The position numbers and the translations under genes were made by a program. From positions 2,959-38,995 of the forward strand of contig VIKH01000028.1 in NCBI GenBank assembly GCA_008080515.1: a stretch of 36,037 bases of DNA, read 5' to 3'. The notes beneath the pieces are model-generated. The model was not told where the DNA came from. It was given only the letters and a program-made list of their open reading frames with translations, and did not search any database. Source of the stretch: Gallionellaceae bacterium (GTDB taxonomy: Bacteria > Pseudomonadota > Gammaproteobacteria > Burkholderiales > Gallionellaceae). The stretch's first letter is position 1. Each line of letters opens with the position of its first letter. Below, in pieces: positions 15,790-26,177 of this stretch.

Positions 15790-16617
15790 ATGGCACTGGT
15801 CAAACTTAAACCAACTTCCCCCGGACGGCGCGCCGTGGTGCGCGTGGTCAACCCCGACCTGCATAAGGGCAAGCCGCATGCCGCGCTGGTGGAAAAGAAA
15901 AATAGAACCGCTGGTCGCAACCACAACGGCCATATTACGGTTCGCCATATGGGTGGTGGACACAAGAAGAATTACCGCGTGGTGGATTTCAAGCGCGACA
16001 AGGATAGCATTCCCGCTACCGTCGAGCGCTTGGAATACGATCCGAACCGCACCGCGCACCTTGCTTTGCTGTGCTACGCCGACGGTGAGCGCCGCTACAT
16101 CATTGCACCGAAGGGTGTTGCGGTGGGAGCGCAGCTGGTGAGTGGGCCGGAAGCGCCGATCAAGATGGGCAATGCGCTGCCGTTGCGCAACATCCCGGTG
16201 GGTTCGACTATCCATTGTGTCGAGATGTTGCCGGGCAAGGGAGCGCAATTGGCGCGTTCAGCCGGTGCTGCTGTGCAGCTGCTGGCGCGCGAAGGTGATT
16301 ACGCCCAGCTCCGTCTGCGCTCCGGCGAAATTCGTAAAGTGCATGTGAACTGTCGCGCGACTATAGGTGAAACCGGTAATGGCGAACACTCTCTGCGCTC
16401 TATCGGGAAGGCTGGCGCAACGCGGTGGCGCGGTATTCGCCCGACCGTACGCGGTGTGGCGATGAACCCGGTTGATCACCCGCACGGCGGGGGCGAGGGC
16501 AAGACTGCGGCGGGCCGTAACCCTGTTAGTCCGTGGGGTGTGCCTGCCAAAGGCTTCCGTACACGCCGCAATAAACGCACGAGCGGAATGATTGTTCGCC
16601 GCCGTTTCCAGAATTAG
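15790..16617 (+). CDS. rplB: Ribosomal protein L2
   Basis: A complete 275-residue protein from ATG 15790 ([17 protein letters not shown]). It holds the RNA-binding core ([20 protein letters not shown], about residues 39-58) and the near-catalytic C-terminal motif [18 protein letters not shown] (about 221-238), including the conserved histidine close to the peptidyl transferase centre. The frame is open 20 codons upstream, but that segment overlaps rplW and is not L2-like. Confidence 0.97.
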   Translation: MALVKLKPTSPGRRAVVRVVNPDLHKGKPHAALVEKKNRTAGRNHNGHITVRHMGGGHKKNYRVVDFKRDKDSIPATVERLEYDPNRTAHLALLCYADGERRYIIAPKGVAVGAQLVSGPEAPIKMGNALPLRNIPVGSTIHCVEMLPGKGAQLARSAGAAVQLLAREGDYAQLRLRSGEIRKVHVNCRATIGETGNGEHSLRSIGKAGATRWRGIRPTVRGVAMNPVDHPHGGGEGKTAAGRNPVSPWGVPAKGFRTRRNKRTSGMIVRRRFQN

Positions 16618-16631
16618 TAAGGTAGAGAAAT

Positions 16632-16913
16632 ATGGCACGTTCAATCAAAAAAGGCCCATTTGTTGACAACCACTTGATGAAGAAAGTGGAGACTGCTCGC
16701 GCCACCAGCGACAAGCGGCCGGTCAAAACCTGGTCGCGCCGCTCGACAGTTCTGCCGGAATTCGTCGGCCTGACCATAGCGATACACAACGGCAAGCAGC
16801 ACATCCCGGTGTATATCTCGGAAAATATGGTGGGGCACAAGCTCGGCGAGTTCTCGTTGACCCGCACATTCAAGGGGCATGCTGCCGACAAAAAAGCGGT
16901 AGTTAAGAAATAA
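16632..16913 (+). CDS. rpsS: Ribosomal protein S19
   Basis: A complete 93-residue protein beginning [20 protein letters not shown] and including the conserved [20 protein letters not shown] and [16 protein letters not shown] segments. S19 binds the 30S head with S13. It lies 14 nt after rplB and 6 nt before rplV. Confidence 0.98.
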   Translation: MARSIKKGPFVDNHLMKKVETARATSDKRPVKTWSRRSTVLPEFVGLTIAIHNGKQHIPVYISENMVGHKLGEFSLTRTFKGHAADKKAVVKK

Positions 16914-16919
16914 GGAGGC

Positions 16920-17252
16920 ATGATGAGCACAACCGCAATAATTAGAGGCGTTCGACTGTCAGCCCAGAAAGGCAGGCTGGTGGCGGATCAGATTCGCGGC
17001 TTGCCGGTTGGCAGCGCGTTGAACATCCTGGCATTTAGCCCGAAGAAGGGCGCAGTGCTAATCAGGAAAGGGCTGGAATCCGCTATTGCCAACGCCGAGC
17101 ATAACGATGCAGCAGACATTGATGAGCTGAAAGTCACCACGATATACGTGGACAAAGGTGCCTCTCTGAAGCGCTCCATGGCGCGTGCCAAAGGCCGCAA
17201 CTGCAGAATCGAGAAGCAGACCTGCCACATTACGATAGTTGTTGGAAGCTGA
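16920..17252 (+). CDS. rplV: Ribosomal protein L22
   Basis: A complete 110-residue protein. The N-terminal half ([19 protein letters not shown]) and the exit-tunnel beta-hairpin ([20 protein letters not shown], about residues 80-99) are typical. A GGAGG ribosome binding site overlaps the end of rpsS. Two adjacent ATGs (16920, and the one 3 nt later in the ATGATG run) are possible starts. Confidence 0.97.
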   Translation: MMSTTAIIRGVRLSAQKGRLVADQIRGLPVGSALNILAFSPKKGAVLIRKGLESAIANAEHNDAADIDELKVTTIYVDKGASLKRSMARAKGRNCRIEKQTCHITIVVGS

Positions 17253-17264
17253 GGGTAAACATAT

Positions 17265-17978
17265 ATGGGACAGAAAATTCATCCAATCGGCTTCCGGTTG
17301 AGCGTACAGAAAAACTGGACTTCCAAGTGGTTCGCCAACAGCAAGAATTTCGCTGGCATGTTGCTCAGGGATATCGAGGTGCGGGATTATCTCAAGAAGA
17401 AACTGGCCAATGCGGGCGTCTCGAAAATAATCATAGAGCGCCCGGCTAAAAACGCCAAGATCACCATTTACACCGCCCGCCCCGGTGTGGTGATCGGCAA
17501 GAAAGGCGAGGATATCGAGGCCTTGCGTTCCGAATTGAGGAAACGCATGCAATTGCCCGATGTGGCGCTGAATATCGAAGAAGTGCGCAAGCCGGAAGTG
17601 GACGCGCAGTTGATAGCGGAAAGCATCACCTCGCAACTCGAAAAGCGCATCATGTTCCGTCGCGCTATGAAACGCGCCATGCAAAACGCCATGCGCCTGG
17701 GTGCGCAGGGCATCAAGATCATGAGCGCGGGGCGTTTGAACGGTATCGAGATTGCGCGCACCGAGTGGTATCGCGAAGGGCGCGTCCCGCTGCATACGCT
17801 GCGCGCCAACATTGATTATGGCTTCTCGGAGGCTAAAACTACGTACGGCATCATCGGCGTTAAGGTCTGGGTATACAAGGGCGACCAAACAAACGCCGAG
17901 GAAGCGGCTGCACCGGCAGCGCTTGAGCCGGAAAAGAAAATAAGGAAGTCGGGGGCAAAACATGCTACAGCCAGCTAA
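17265..17978 (+). CDS. rpsC: Ribosomal protein S3
   Basis: A complete 237-residue protein. [20 protein letters not shown] opens the protein; the KH-domain loop [16 protein letters not shown] lies near residues 72-87, and the mRNA-entry helicase region [20 protein letters not shown] near 155-174. The Ala/Glu/Lys-rich tail is usual for the class. Its end overlaps rplP by 17 nt. Confidence 0.98.
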   Translation: MGQKIHPIGFRLSVQKNWTSKWFANSKNFAGMLLRDIEVRDYLKKKLANAGVSKIIIERPAKNAKITIYTARPGVVIGKKGEDIEALRSELRKRMQLPDVALNIEEVRKPEVDAQLIAESITSQLEKRIMFRRAMKRAMQNAMRLGAQGIKIMSAGRLNGIEIARTEWYREGRVPLHTLRANIDYGFSEAKTTYGIIGVKVWVYKGDQTNAEEAAAPAALEPEKKIRKSGAKHATAS

Positions 17979-18378
17979 AAGAAAATACCGCAAAGAGCAA
18001 AAGGGCCGGAATACCGGCATTGCGACGCGCGGGAATTCGGTAAGTTTCGGTGAGTTTGGCCTTAAGGCGGTCGGGCGCGGTCGTTTGACGGCGCGCCAGA
18101 TAGAGGCTGCGCGCCGTGCCATGACTCGCCACATCAAACGCGGTGGCCGTATCTGGATACGCATATTCCCGGACAAGCCAATCTCGAAAAAACCCGCCGA
18201 GGTGCGCATGGGCAATGGTAAGGGCAACCCGGAATATTATGTGGCAGAAATTCAGCCGGGCAAGATGCTATATGAAATGGATGGCGTAGATGAGGTATTG
18301 GCGCGCGAAGCGTTTCGCCTGGCTTCTGCCAAGCTGCCAATCTCCACCACATTTGTGATCAGACAGGTAGGGGCATAA
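17962..18378 (+). CDS. rplP: Ribosomal protein L16
   Basis: A complete 138-residue protein starting [19 protein letters not shown], with [20 protein letters not shown] and the [19 protein letters not shown] region. L16 helps position A- and P-site tRNAs. The start lies 17 nt inside rpsC. Confidence 0.98.
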   Translation: MLQPAKRKYRKEQKGRNTGIATRGNSVSFGEFGLKAVGRGRLTARQIEAARRAMTRHIKRGGRIWIRIFPDKPISKKPAEVRMGNGKGNPEYYVAEIQPGKMLYEMDGVDEVLAREAFRLASAKLPISTTFVIRQVGA

Positions 18379-18383
18379 GTGAC

Positions 18384-18578
18384 ATGAAAGCGAGCGAACT
18401 GAGAACGAAAACCGTAGCGGAGTTGCAAGATGAGTTGCTGTCCCTGGTCAAGGCATTGTTCGGCATGCGTATGCAGCTGGCAACGCAACAGTTGAGCAAC
18501 CACAGCCAACTGTCCAAAGTGCGCCGCGATATTGCCCGCGTGAAAACCGTAATGAAAGAGAAGGGTGCGCAGCGATGA
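18384..18578 (+). CDS. rpmC: Ribosomal protein L29
   Basis: A complete 64-residue helical protein ([20 protein letters not shown], ending with [11 protein letters not shown]). L29 sits next to L23 at the tunnel exit. Its stop overlaps the rpsQ start as ATGA (18575-18578). Confidence 0.97.
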   Translation: MKASELRTKTVAELQDELLSLVKALFGMRMQLATQQLSNHSQLSKVRRDIARVKTVMKEKGAQR

Positions 18579-18838
18579 GTGCAACGAGCTTGAAACGCAC
18601 GCTGACCGGAACCGTGGTCAGCGACAAGATGGACAAGACCGTAACCGTGCTGGTCGAGAGGAAAATCAAGGACCCGGTAGTGGGCAAGGTGATGCGCGTA
18701 TCAAAGAAATATCATGCGCACGATGAAAAGAACGAGTACCGCCAGGGTGATGTGGTTGCTATTGAGGAGTGCCGACCGATTGCCAAGACCAAGAGCTGGC
18801 GGGTAGTCGAGCTGATCGAAAAAGCGGAAGCGGTTTAG
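18575..18838 (+). CDS. rpsQ: Ribosomal protein S17
   Basis: A complete 87-residue OB-fold protein with [20 protein letters not shown] near the start and [20 protein letters not shown] near the end. Last gene of the S10 operon; a 181-bp gap with a probable promoter separates it from rplN. Confidence 0.97.
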   Translation: MSATSLKRTLTGTVVSDKMDKTVTVLVERKIKDPVVGKVMRVSKKYHAHDEKNEYRQGDVVAIEECRPIAKTKSWRVVELIEKAEAV

Positions 18839-18897
18839 CAACTGACTGACGACCAGTAATCTAGAAATATATTTGGTTCTGCCGCTGTATTTTCTCC

Positions 18898-18926
18898 TTG
18901 CGTTAATCGCCAAGGTCGAATAAAAT
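18898..18926 (+). promoter_or_regulatory. Putative promoter for the spc operon (rplN)
   Basis: TTGCGT (18898-18903), a 17-nt spacer and TAAAAT (18921-18926, 5 of 6 matches to the -10 consensus) lie about 95 bp upstream of rplN. This is where the spc promoter sits in other bacteria. The -35 match is weak (3 of 6). The start of the same gap (18841-18860) has words resembling the right arm of the intergenic repeat seen after rpsJ. Confidence 0.42.
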
Positions 18927-19019
18927 TCGCGGCTTCGTTTTGCACCGCCTAATGCGGCGGCCCAACCCGAACGGGTTCCAAAACTGGCCGCTACGTGCGG
19001 ATAAAGTTGGAGATTGACA

Positions 19020-19388
19020 ATGATACAAATGCAATCAGTTTTGAATGTCGCCGACAATACTGGCGCACGCTCTGTCATGTGCATCAAGGTGCTGGGCGGT
19101 TCTAAGCGCCGTTATGCGGCCATCGGCGACGTTATCAAGGTGAGCATCAAGGATGCCGCCCCGCGATCGCGCGTTAAAAAAGGTGAAGTATACAGCGCGG
19201 TGGTGGTGCGTACCGCACGGGGTGTGCGCCGTTCCGACGGTTCGCTGGTCAAGTTTGACGGCAACGCTGCGGTGCTGTTGAACAACAAACTTGAGCCGAT
19301 TGGCACCCGCATTTTTGGCCCGGTGACGCGCGAGTTGCGCACCGAACGCTTTATGAAAATCGTGTCGTTGGCCCCTGAAGTGCTGTAA
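19020..19388 (+). CDS. rplN: Ribosomal protein L14
   Basis: A complete 122-residue protein. ATG 19020 gives the canonical start [20 protein letters not shown]; a TTG two codons earlier is in frame but less likely. [20 protein letters not shown] and the C-terminal [20 protein letters not shown] are typical. L14 forms an intersubunit bridge and is the target of the silencing factor RsfS. Confidence 0.97.
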   Translation: MIQMQSVLNVADNTGARSVMCIKVLGGSKRRYAAIGDVIKVSIKDAAPRSRVKKGEVYSAVVVRTARGVRRSDGSLVKFDGNAAVLLNNKLEPIGTRIFGPVTRELRTERFMKIVSLAPEVL

Positions 19389-19406
19389 AGCAACCGAGGA
19401 AGACTC

Positions 19407-19721
19407 ATGCGCAAGATCAAGAAAAACGATGACGTCATCGTCATTGCCGGTAAGGATAAGGGCAATCGCGGCAGCGTGCTGCGTGTGCTGGAAGACCGTG
19501 TGCTGGTGAGCGGCATCAACAAGGTCAAGAAGCACACGAAGCCGAACCCGGTAAAGGGTGAGGCGGGCGGTATCGTGGAGCAGGAAATGCCCATTCACAT
19601 TTCAAATGTTGCCATTTATAACGCGATCACGAAGAAAGCGGATCGTGTGGGAATCAAGATGCTGGAAGACGGGCGCAAGGTGCGCATTTTTAAATCCAGC
19701 GGTGAAGCGATTGACGCTTAA
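19407..19721 (+). CDS. rplX: Ribosomal protein L24
   Basis: A complete 104-residue KOW-domain protein ([20 protein letters not shown], then [20 protein letters not shown]). L24 initiates assembly of the 50S subunit. It is followed 11 nt later by rplE. Confidence 0.97.
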   Translation: MRKIKKNDDVIVIAGKDKGNRGSVLRVLEDRVLVSGINKVKKHTKPNPVKGEAGGIVEQEMPIHISNVAIYNAITKKADRVGIKMLEDGRKVRIFKSSGEAIDA

Positions 19722-19732
19722 GGAGCAAAAGC

Positions 19733-20272
19733 ATGGCTCGTCTGTTTGATTATTACAAGGACAAGGTGGCGCCGGAGTTGGTGAAGAAGTTCGGCTACAA
19801 GTCCGTGATGGAAGTGCCGCGCATCGAGAAGATCACCCTGAACATGGGGGTGGGCGAAGCGGTGGCGGATAAGAAGGTGATGGAGCATGCCGTTGGCGAT
19901 ATGCAGAAAATCGCTGGACAGAAACCTGTTGTAACCAAATCCAAAAAATCCATCGCGGGCTTCAAAATCCGTGAAAACTATCCGGTCGGTTGCAAGGTCA
20001 CATTGCGTCGCGCGCATATGTACGAGTTTCTGGATCGCCTGGTGACGGTTGCCATACCCCGTATCCGCGATTTTCGCGGATTGTCCGGCAGAGCCTTTGA
20101 TGGTCGTGGCAACTACAACATGGGCATCCGGGAGCAGATCATTTTTCCGGAAATCGAGTACGACAAGATTGATGCGTTGCGCGGCATGAACATCACCATC
20201 ACTACCACCGCGAAGACCGATGCGGAAGCGCGTGCGCTGCTGCTGGCATTCAAGTTTCCACTGAAGGGTTGA
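19733..20272 (+). CDS. rplE: Ribosomal protein L5
   Basis: A complete 179-residue protein with the conserved [20 protein letters not shown] and [20 protein letters not shown] segments and the [20 protein letters not shown] motif. L5 binds 5S rRNA in the central protuberance. An AGGAG ribosome binding site precedes the ATG. Confidence 0.98.
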   Translation: MARLFDYYKDKVAPELVKKFGYKSVMEVPRIEKITLNMGVGEAVADKKVMEHAVGDMQKIAGQKPVVTKSKKSIAGFKIRENYPVGCKVTLRRAHMYEFLDRLVTVAIPRIRDFRGLSGRAFDGRGNYNMGIREQIIFPEIEYDKIDALRGMNITITTTAKTDAEARALLLAFKFPLKG

Positions 20273-20279
20273 GGGAAAA

Positions 20280-20585
20280 ATGGCCAAGAAATCTATCATC
20301 AACCGCGACCTGAAGCGCCGCGCTACAGTGAAAAAATTTGCATCCAAGCGTGCGGCGCTGCTGGCGATTATCACCAATATCAAATTGGGCGAGGAAGATC
20401 GTCACGCCGCGCGCCTGAAATTGCAAGCGTTGCCGCGCGATGCCAGCCCGGTGCGCCTGCGCAACCGTTGTGCGCTGACCGGTCGCCCGCGCGGCGTATT
20501 CAGCAAGTTTGGACTGGGCCGCTCGAAATTGCGCGATATTGCGATGCGCGGCGAGATCCCGGGTGTTATTAAGGCAAGCTGGTAA
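20280..20585 (+). CDS. rpsN: Ribosomal protein S14 (zinc-independent type)
   Basis: A complete 101-residue protein. It is the long form without the four-cysteine zinc site; only one cysteine is present, in [15 protein letters not shown]. The C-terminal [20 protein letters not shown] is typical. The spacing to rplE is 7 nt. Confidence 0.97.
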   Translation: MAKKSIINRDLKRRATVKKFASKRAALLAIITNIKLGEEDRHAARLKLQALPRDASPVRLRNRCALTGRPRGVFSKFGLGRSKLRDIAMRGEIPGVIKASW

Positions 20586-20615
20586 GGGCAAATTGACTTT
20601 TAGAGGTGTCCAAGT

Positions 20616-21011
20616 ATGAGCATGAGTGATCCTATCTCCGACATGCTGACGCGCATTCGCAATGCGCAGATGGCGGAAAAAACAACCGTCGTGATGCCTT
20701 CTTCCAAACTCAAGGTGGCAATCGCCAAGGTGTTGCAGGATGAGGGTTATGTTGAAGGTTTTAACGTTTCCAGCAACAGCGGCAAGCCGGTGCTGGAAAT
20801 CGGCCTGAAATATTATGCCGGGCGTCCGGTGATCGAAAAAATCCAGCGCGTAAGCCGACCGGGCTTGCGTGTTTACAAGGGGCGTGATGACATCCCCAGC
20901 GTGATGAACGGTTTGGGTATTGCCATCGTATCCACCTCCAAAGGGCTGATGACCGACCGTAAGGCGCGCGCCAGCGGGTTCGGGGGCGAAGTATTGTGCA
21001 TCGTCGCGTAA
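20616..21011 (+). CDS. rpsH: Ribosomal protein S8
   Basis: A 131-residue protein starting [22 protein letters not shown] 20616 and ATG 20622 are both possible; GAGGTG seven bases before the first favours 20616. The C-terminal RNA-binding part, with [14 protein letters not shown] and [11 protein letters not shown], is intact. S8 binds the central domain of 16S rRNA and represses the spc operon in E. coli. Confidence 0.97.
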   Translation: MSMSDPISDMLTRIRNAQMAEKTTVVMPSSKLKVAIAKVLQDEGYVEGFNVSSNSGKPVLEIGLKYYAGRPVIEKIQRVSRPGLRVYKGRDDIPSVMNGLGIAIVSTSKGLMTDRKARASGFGGEVLCIVA

Positions 21012-21021
21012 CGGGGTAAAC

Positions 21022-21555
21022 ATGTCCAGAATCGCTAAAAATCCTATCGTGGTGCCTGCCGGAGTTGAAGTGACGCTGGCCGCCAACGAGATTACCGTAA
21101 AGGGGCCGCTGGGCACCCTGAAGCAGGCCTTGAGCAGTGATGTGTCCGTGCATCGTGACGGCGCTCAATTGCAGTGCAAGGCCGCTAACGACTCCATGCA
21201 GGCAAACGCGATGTCCGGCACCGTCCGGGCGCTGATCGCCAACATGGTGGCGGGGGTGAGCAAAGGCTACGAGCGCAAACTGACTCTGGTGGGAGTGGGG
21301 TATCGTGCACAGGCTGCCGGTGACACCCTTAACCTCACCCTTGGCTTTTCACACCCCGTGGCCTACAAGATGCCTGCTGGGGTTGCAGTGGCGACCCCGA
21401 CCCAGACTGATATTGTGCTGAAAAGTGCTAGCAAGCAGCAGGTCGGGCAGGTTGCCGCCGAGATTCGTGCGTTCCGTGCGCCCGAGCCCTATAAAGGGAA
21501 GGGAGTACGCTACGCCGACGAGGTGGTCATCCTGAAAGAAACCAAGAAGAAATAG
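21022..21555 (+). CDS. rplF: Ribosomal protein L6
   Basis: A complete 177-residue protein ([20 protein letters not shown]) with the two-fold L6 domain repeat and the signature [16 protein letters not shown] near residues 154-169. L6 lies near the factor-binding site of the 50S subunit. Confidence 0.98.
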   Translation: MSRIAKNPIVVPAGVEVTLAANEITVKGPLGTLKQALSSDVSVHRDGAQLQCKAANDSMQANAMSGTVRALIANMVAGVSKGYERKLTLVGVGYRAQAAGDTLNLTLGFSHPVAYKMPAGVAVATPTQTDIVLKSASKQQVGQVAAEIRAFRAPEPYKGKGVRYADEVVILKETKKK

Positions 21556-21566
21556 TTGAGGAAACC

Positions 21567-21923
21567 ATGGTTAACAAGATCGAGGCGCGCCAGCGCAGAG
21601 CACGCAAAACCCGTGCTCGTATAGTCGAGCAGAAGGTGGATCGTTTGGCGGTTCACCGCACCAATCTGCATATTTATGCGCAGGTGATTTCCGCCTGTGG
21701 CAGCAAGGTTCTTGCAAGCGCTTCCAGCCTGGAGGCGGATCTTCGCAAGGAGCTGGCCAATGGCGGCAATACCAAGGCGGCAGCTTTAGTGGGCAAACGT
21801 ATCGCCGAGAAAGCCAAAAGCGCAGGTATCGAGTCGGTAGCTTTTGACCGTGCCGGCTACAAATATCATGGTCGTGTCAAGGCGCTGGCAGAAGCCGCGC
21901 GCGAGTACGGCTTGAAGTTTTAA
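21567..21923 (+). CDS. rplR: Ribosomal protein L18
   Basis: A complete 118-residue protein with the basic N-terminus ([12 protein letters not shown]) and the conserved [13 protein letters not shown] and [20 protein letters not shown] segments. It binds 5S rRNA together with L5, encoded four genes upstream. Confidence 0.98.
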   Translation: MVNKIEARQRRARKTRARIVEQKVDRLAVHRTNLHIYAQVISACGSKVLASASSLEADLRKELANGGNTKAAALVGKRIAEKAKSAGIESVAFDRAGYKYHGRVKALAEAAREYGLKF

Positions 21924-21933
21924 CCGGGGGTAA

Positions 21934-22458
21934 ATGATGGCGAAGGCGCAAGGAAAAGTTCAGCAACCCGAAGATCGCGGTGATGGTCTTATCGAGAAGA
22001 TGATCTCGATTAACCGTGTGACCAAAGTCGTAAAGGGCGGTCGCATCATGGGTTTTGCCGCACTGACCGTGGTGGGCGACGGCGATGGACGGATCGGCAT
22101 GGGTAAAGGCAAGTCCAAGGAGGTGCCGGTGGCGGTGCAGAAGTCCATGGATGAAGCGCGTCGCAAGATGATCAAGGTGAGCCTCAAGAACGGCACCCTG
22201 CACCACACAGTCATTGGGCGACATGGCGCGGCCAAGGTGTACATGCAGCCGGCGTCTGAAGGTACTGGAATTATTGCGGGCGGCGCAATGCGCGCCGTAT
22301 TTGAGGCGGTGGGCGTGCACAACATCCTGGCGAAGTGTATCGGGTCCAGTAACCCTTATAACGTGGTGCGGGCAACCCTGAACGGTTTGCAGGCGCTGAA
22401 TTCTCCATCTGAAATTGCAGCCAAGCGCGGCAAGAGCATAGAAGAAATTCAGGGGTAA
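21934..22458 (+). CDS. rpsE: Ribosomal protein S5
   Basis: A complete 174-residue protein. The N-terminal RNA-binding domain ([20 protein letters not shown]) and the C-terminal [20 protein letters not shown] motif are intact. The loop where spectinomycin resistance arises (VTKVVKGGR) reads as wild type. The start ATG follows GGGGGT. Confidence 0.98.
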   Translation: MMAKAQGKVQQPEDRGDGLIEKMISINRVTKVVKGGRIMGFAALTVVGDGDGRIGMGKGKSKEVPVAVQKSMDEARRKMIKVSLKNGTLHHTVIGRHGAAKVYMQPASEGTGIIAGGAMRAVFEAVGVHNILAKCIGSSNPYNVVRATLNGLQALNSPSEIAAKRGKSIEEIQG

Positions 22459-22460
22459 TC

Positions 22461-22646
22461 ATGGCGCAGAGCAAAAAAATCAAGGTAACCCAAATCAAGA
22501 GCACGATCGGCACCAAGGAATCGCATCGCGCGTGCATACGCGGATTGGGTTTGCGCCGTATGAACCAGACTGTAGAGGTGGAAGACACCCCGGCGGTGCG
22601 CGGTATGATTAACAAGGTGTATTACCTGGTCAAGTGGGAGGCGTAA
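22461..22646 (+). CDS. rpmD: Ribosomal protein L30
   Basis: A complete 61-residue protein ([40 protein letters not shown]). L30 is a small 50S protein beside 5S rRNA. It is packed two bases after rpsE and abuts rplO directly. Confidence 0.97.
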   Translation: MAQSKKIKVTQIKSTIGTKESHRACIRGLGLRRMNQTVEVEDTPAVRGMINKVYYLVKWEA

Positions 22647-23081
22647 GTGCAGCTCAATCAAATTAAACCTGCTTCAGGTTCCAAGCATGCAAAGCGCCGC
22701 GTCGGTCGCGGCATCGGCTGCGGCTTGGGCAAAACCTGCGGTCGCGGCCACAACGGCCAGAAGTCCCGCTCCGGCGGCTTTCACAAGGTCGGTTTCGAGG
22801 GCGGGCAAATGCCGTTGCAGCGCCGGTTGCCGAAGCGCGGTTTCGTTTCACTGACGCGCAACGACAGCGCCCAGGTGCGCCTGTCCGATTTGGAGAAAAT
22901 GCCCGTGGACGAGATTGATTTGCTGGCGCTGAAACAGGCCGGTGTGGTACCTGCTGCGGCGTTGACAGCCAAGGTGATGAAGTCCGGCGAAATCAAACGG
23001 GCGGTCAAGCTGCGCGGCCTGCGGCTGACCAAAGGTGCGCGCGCTGCTGTGGAAGCAGCCGGCGGCAGCATCGCGGAGTAA
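22647..23081 (+). CDS. rplO: Ribosomal protein L15
   Basis: A complete 144-residue protein starting at GTG directly after the rpmD stop. The basic N-terminal extension with [20 protein letters not shown], then [18 protein letters not shown], is diagnostic. L15 organises the interior of the 50S subunit. Confidence 0.97.
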   Translation: MQLNQIKPASGSKHAKRRVGRGIGCGLGKTCGRGHNGQKSRSGGFHKVGFEGGQMPLQRRLPKRGFVSLTRNDSAQVRLSDLEKMPVDEIDLLALKQAGVVPAAALTAKVMKSGEIKRAVKLRGLRLTKGARAAVEAAGGSIAE

Positions 23082-23088
23082 GGCCAGC

Positions 23089-24486
23089 TTGGGCGTTGCG
23101 GACAACAAGGTTGCGAGCAAGGGCAAATACGGTGATTTGAGCCGTCGGCTCTGGTTCCTGTTGGGCGCGTTAGTGGTATATCGCATCGGGGCGCATATTC
23201 CGGTGCCGGGCATAGATGCAGGGGTGCTTGCCGATCTGTTCAAGTCGCAGAAAGGTGGAATTCTTGGCATGTTCAACATGTTCTCCGGTGGCGCCTTATC
23301 GCGCTTTACGATTTTCGCGCTGGGGATCATGCCGTACATCTCTGCTTCGATCATCATGCAGCTCGCAACTATCGCGGTGCCGCATCTCGAACAGTTGAAA
23401 AAGGAAGGCGAAGCCGGGCGGCGCAAGATTACTCAATACACCCGCTATGGCACCTTGGTGCTGGCGTTGTTTCAGGCGTTTGGAATTTCGGCGGCGCTGC
23501 AGGCGCAGCCTGGCCTGGTGCCAAACCCGGGGCCGATGTTCCAGTTGACTTCAGTCATTACGCTGGTTACCGGTACGCTGTTCCTGATGTGGTTGGGCGA
23601 GCAGATTACAGAACGCGGCTTGGGCAATGGTATTTCGCTGATTATTTTTGCCGGTATTGCGGCAGGATTGCCCAGCGCAATAGGAAGCACGCTGGAATTG
23701 ACTCGCACTGGTGCCTTTTCTATTCCGCTGGTGCTGTTCCTGTTTTTTGGGGCGATTGCGGTGACGGCTTTGGTGGTATTTGTCGAGCGGGGCCAGCGAA
23801 AAATACTGGTGAACTACGCCAAGCGGCAAGTAGGCAACAAGGTGTACGGCGGGCAAAGTTCCCACCTTCCGCTGAAGTTGAATATGTCGGGCGTGATCCC
23901 GCCGATTTTTGCATCCAGCATTATTTTGTTCCCGGCGACGCTGGCGGGCTGGTTTGGTAGCGGGGCGGGAATGAATTGGTTGAGGGATATCAGCGATAAA
24001 CTGTCTCCCGGCCAGCCGATTTACGTGTTGTTATATGCGGCGGCGATTATCTTCTTCTGTTTTTTTTATACGGCGCTGGTGTTTAGCCCGAAAGACACGG
24101 CTGACAACCTGAAGAAGAGCGGTGCGTTCCTGCCGGGAATTCGCCCGGGAGAACAGACTGCACGCTATGTCGAGAAAGTCATGCTGCGGCTGACGCTGGT
24201 CGGTGCGGTGTACGTGACGCTGGTGTGTTTGGTGCCGGAATTTCTGGTGGTTAAGTGGAATGTGCCTTTTTATTTCGGGGGCACATCGCTACTGATCATC
24301 GTGGTGGTAACGATGGACTTTATGGCTCAAGTGCAATCCTACATGATGTCGCACCAGTACGAGAGCTTGTTGAAGAAGGCCAATTTTAAAGGTGGGTTTG
24401 CTCGCATTCTCCCAGGGGATAAGGTGACGGTCGAGATGACGCCATACGACTTGACCAAAGGGCGTATCGTGTTTCGCGCCAAGTAA
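23089..24486 (+). CDS. secY: SecY translocon channel fused in frame to the C-terminal 27 residues of IF1
   Basis: I chose TTG 23089 as start because AAGG lies just upstream and it gives the family-like [20 protein letters not shown]. Residues 1 to about 438 are SecY: ten hydrophobic segments, the first with [10 protein letters not shown] after it, and conserved [20 protein letters not shown] and [18 protein letters not shown]. SecY forms the inner-membrane channel with SecE and SecG. The normal end KKANFKGG is then followed, without a stop, by [20 protein letters not shown] and RIVFRAK, which is the end of translation factor IF1. Family length is about 440; here it is 465. The tail would be cytosolic. 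Probably an artefact or a recent deletion. Confidence 0.93.
   Translation: MGVADNKVASKGKYGDLSRRLWFLLGALVVYRIGAHIPVPGIDAGVLADLFKSQKGGILGMFNMFSGGALSRFTIFALGIMPYISASIIMQLATIAVPHLEQLKKEGEAGRRKITQYTRYGTLVLALFQAFGISAALQAQPGLVPNPGPMFQLTSVITLVTGTLFLMWLGEQITERGLGNGISLIIFAGIAAGLPSAIGSTLELTRTGAFSIPLVLFLFFGAIAVTALVVFVERGQRKILVNYAKRQVGNKVYGGQSSHLPLKLNMSGVIPPIFASSIILFPATLAGWFGSGAGMNWLRDISDKLSPGQPIYVLLYAAAIIFFCFFYTALVFSPKDTADNLKKSGAFLPGIRPGEQTARYVEKVMLRLTLVGAVYVTLVCLVPEFLVVKWNVPFYFGGTSLLIIVVVTMDFMAQVQSYMMSHQYESLLKKANFKGGFARILPGDKVTVEMTPYDLTKGRIVFRAK
24403..24486 (+). pseudogene. infA: Remnant of infA (IF1), last 27 codons, joined to secY
   Basis: Codon 24403 corresponds to Arg46 of the 72-residue IF1. The sequence from there to the TAA matches the IF1 C-terminus ([20 protein letters not shown] then RIVFRAK). 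The first 45 codons, including the start, are absent. infA normally sits between secY and rpmJ in beta-proteobacteria, exactly this place. IF1 is essential, so a live copy must exist elsewhere, or this junction is not real. Confidence 0.9.
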
Positions 24487-24555
24487 TTCTTGATGCATTT
24501 TGATGTTTGAAATGTAAGTGGAAGCAGGGCGGTTTGGAACGAGTGGAGAATGCAA

Positions 24556-24672
24556 ATGAAAGTACAGGCGTCAGTAAAAAAGGTATGTCGCAACTGCAAG
24601 GTGGTACGGCGCAAGGGGATCGTCCGCGTGATTTGCAGCAGCGACCCGCGCCACAAGCAACGCCAGGGTTGA
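24556..24672 (+). CDS. rpmJ: Ribosomal protein L36
   Basis: A complete 38-residue protein ([20 protein letters not shown], ending PRHKQRQG). Cys11, Cys14, Cys27 and His33 form the zinc ribbon of the zinc-binding L36 type. GGAG precedes the ATG at normal spacing. It is the last gene of the spc operon. Confidence 0.95.
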   Translation: MKVQASVKKVCRNCKVVRRKGIVRVICSSDPRHKQRQG

Positions 24673-24702
24673 TTGAACCGGCTTTGCAACTGGTGGTATA
24701 AT
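24673..24702 (+). promoter_or_regulatory. Putative promoter for the alpha operon (rpsM)
   Basis: TTGAAC (24673-24678), an 18-nt spacer and a perfect TATAAT (24697-24702) begin directly after the rpmJ stop. The start would be near 24709, giving a short leader of about 23 nt before rpsM. The alpha operon could therefore be transcribed independently of the spc operon. Confidence 0.6.
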
Positions 24703-24731
24703 TCTCAATTTTTTAACGATGGGGTAGCCGG

Positions 24732-25097
24732 ATGGCCCGTATTGCAGGGGTAAACATTCCCAATCACCAACACGCCGTCATCGCCTTGACTGCGATTTAT
24801 GGCGTTGGTCTTACGCGTTCGCGCGGCATTTGCGCCGCTGCTGGAATCAACGCTTCCACGAAAATAAAAGAACTCACCGACGCCGAGATGGACAGGCTGC
24901 GCGATGAGGTCGGCAAGTTTACCGTGGAAGGTGACCTGCGGCGCGAGATTTCAATGAACATCAAGCGGCTGATGGATCTGGGCTGCTATCGCGGCCTGCG
25001 CCACCGTCGCGGCTTGCCGGTGCGCGGCCAGCGCACCCGCACCAACGCGCGCACCCGCAAGGGGCCGCGCAAGGCAATCGCCGGGGCGAAAAAGTAA
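24732..25097 (+). CDS. rpsM: Ribosomal protein S13
   Basis: A complete 121-residue protein: [20 protein letters not shown], then the helical core and the basic C-terminal tail ([20 protein letters not shown]) that contacts P-site tRNA. First gene of the alpha operon. Confidence 0.98.
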   Translation: MARIAGVNIPNHQHAVIALTAIYGVGLTRSRGICAAAGINASTKIKELTDAEMDRLRDEVGKFTVEGDLRREISMNIKRLMDLGCYRGLRHRRGLPVRGQRTRTNARTRKGPRKAIAGAKK

Positions 25098-25118
25098 TTC
25101 TTACCGAGGAATAGAGAC

Positions 25119-25511
25119 ATGGCCAAAGCCAGCAGTGCGCGAGTGCGCAAAAAAGTCAAGAAGAGCGTAGCCGAAGGCATAGCTCACGTGCATGCTTCTT
25201 TTAACAACACCATCGTGACGATCACCGATCGCCAGGGCAATACCTTGGCGTGGTCTACCAGCGGCAGCAACGGTTTCAAGGGGTCGCGCAAGAGCACGCC
25301 GTTCGCGGCGCAGATTGCGTCCGAGCAGGTTGGCAAAGCGGCGCAGGAATGTGGCGTGAAAAATCTCGAAGTCCGGATAAAGGGACCCGGCCCGGGCCGC
25401 GAGTCGGCAGTGCGCGCGCTGAACGCAGCGGGTTTCAAGATCACCAGCATTTCCGATATTACGCCCGTGCCGCATAACGGTTGTCGTCCGCCCAAGAAGC
25501 GCCGTATCTAA
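25119..25511 (+). CDS. rpsK: Ribosomal protein S11
   Basis: A complete 130-residue protein with [20 protein letters not shown] near residues 23-42 and the C-terminal [19 protein letters not shown]11 lies on the 30S platform next to the Shine-Dalgarno helix. Confidence 0.98.
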   Translation: MAKASSARVRKKVKKSVAEGIAHVHASFNNTIVTITDRQGNTLAWSTSGSNGFKGSRKSTPFAAQIASEQVGKAAQECGVKNLEVRIKGPGPGRESAVRALNAAGFKITSISDITPVPHNGCRPPKKRRI

Positions 25512-25530
25512 TTTTAGTTAGGAGAGTACC

Positions 25531-26160
25531 TTGGCAAGAAATCTTGACCCCAAGTGTCGTCAATGCCGCCGCGAAGGCGAAAAGCTGTTTTTGAAGGGCG
25601 AGAAGTGCTTTACCGACAAGTGCGCGGTGGAGCGTCGCGCCTACCCGCCCGGCCAGCACGGGCAAAAGAAAAACCAGCGCCTGTCCGATTACGGCGGGCA
25701 GTTGCGCGAGAAGCAGAAATTACGCCGCGTCTACGGCCTGCTGGAAAAACCGTTCCGCCGTATTTACCGCTCTGCGGAAATCCAGCGCGGCATCACCGGC
25801 GAAAACCTGTTGCAGTTGCTGGAGTCGCGCCTCGACAACGTGTCTTACCGCATGGGTTTTGGCGCATCGCGTTCGGAAGCGCGCCAGACGGTGCGTCACA
25901 ACGGCATCATGGTGAACGGCAAGCGCGTCAATATCCCCTCTTACCAGGTTCGCCCGGGAGACGTGATCGAGGTTGCTGACAGGAACAGGGCGCATTTGCG
26001 GATCAAGGCCGCAGTGCAGGCTGCCGAGCAGCGCGGCTTTCCGGAGTGGATCGAGGTTGACGCCAAGGCGATGAAGGGCACGTACAAGGCCAAGCCACAG
26101 CGCTCCGAGCTGCCCGCGACGATCAACGAGCATCTCGTGGTCGAGCTCTATTCCAAGTAA
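25531..26160 (+). CDS. rpsD: Ribosomal protein S4 (zinc-binding type)
   Basis: A 209-residue protein starting at TTG 25531, with AGGAGAG upstream; the sequence [19 protein letters not shown] fixes this start. Cys9, Cys12, Cys26 and Cys31 form the four-cysteine site found in the zinc-binding S4 type, which E. coli S4 lacks. The S4 RNA-binding domain ([20 protein letters not shown] onward) starts near residue 97. S4 starts 30S assembly and represses the alpha operon in E. coli. The rare TTG start may limit its synthesis. Confidence 0.97.
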   Translation: MARNLDPKCRQCRREGEKLFLKGEKCFTDKCAVERRAYPPGQHGQKKNQRLSDYGGQLREKQKLRRVYGLLEKPFRRIYRSAEIQRGITGENLLQLLESRLDNVSYRMGFGASRSEARQTVRHNGIMVNGKRVNIPSYQVRPGDVIEVADRNRAHLRIKAAVQAAEQRGFPEWIEVDAKAMKGTYKAKPQRSELPATINEHLVVELYSK

Positions 26161-26177
26161 TCCACGCGGAGGCGGAT

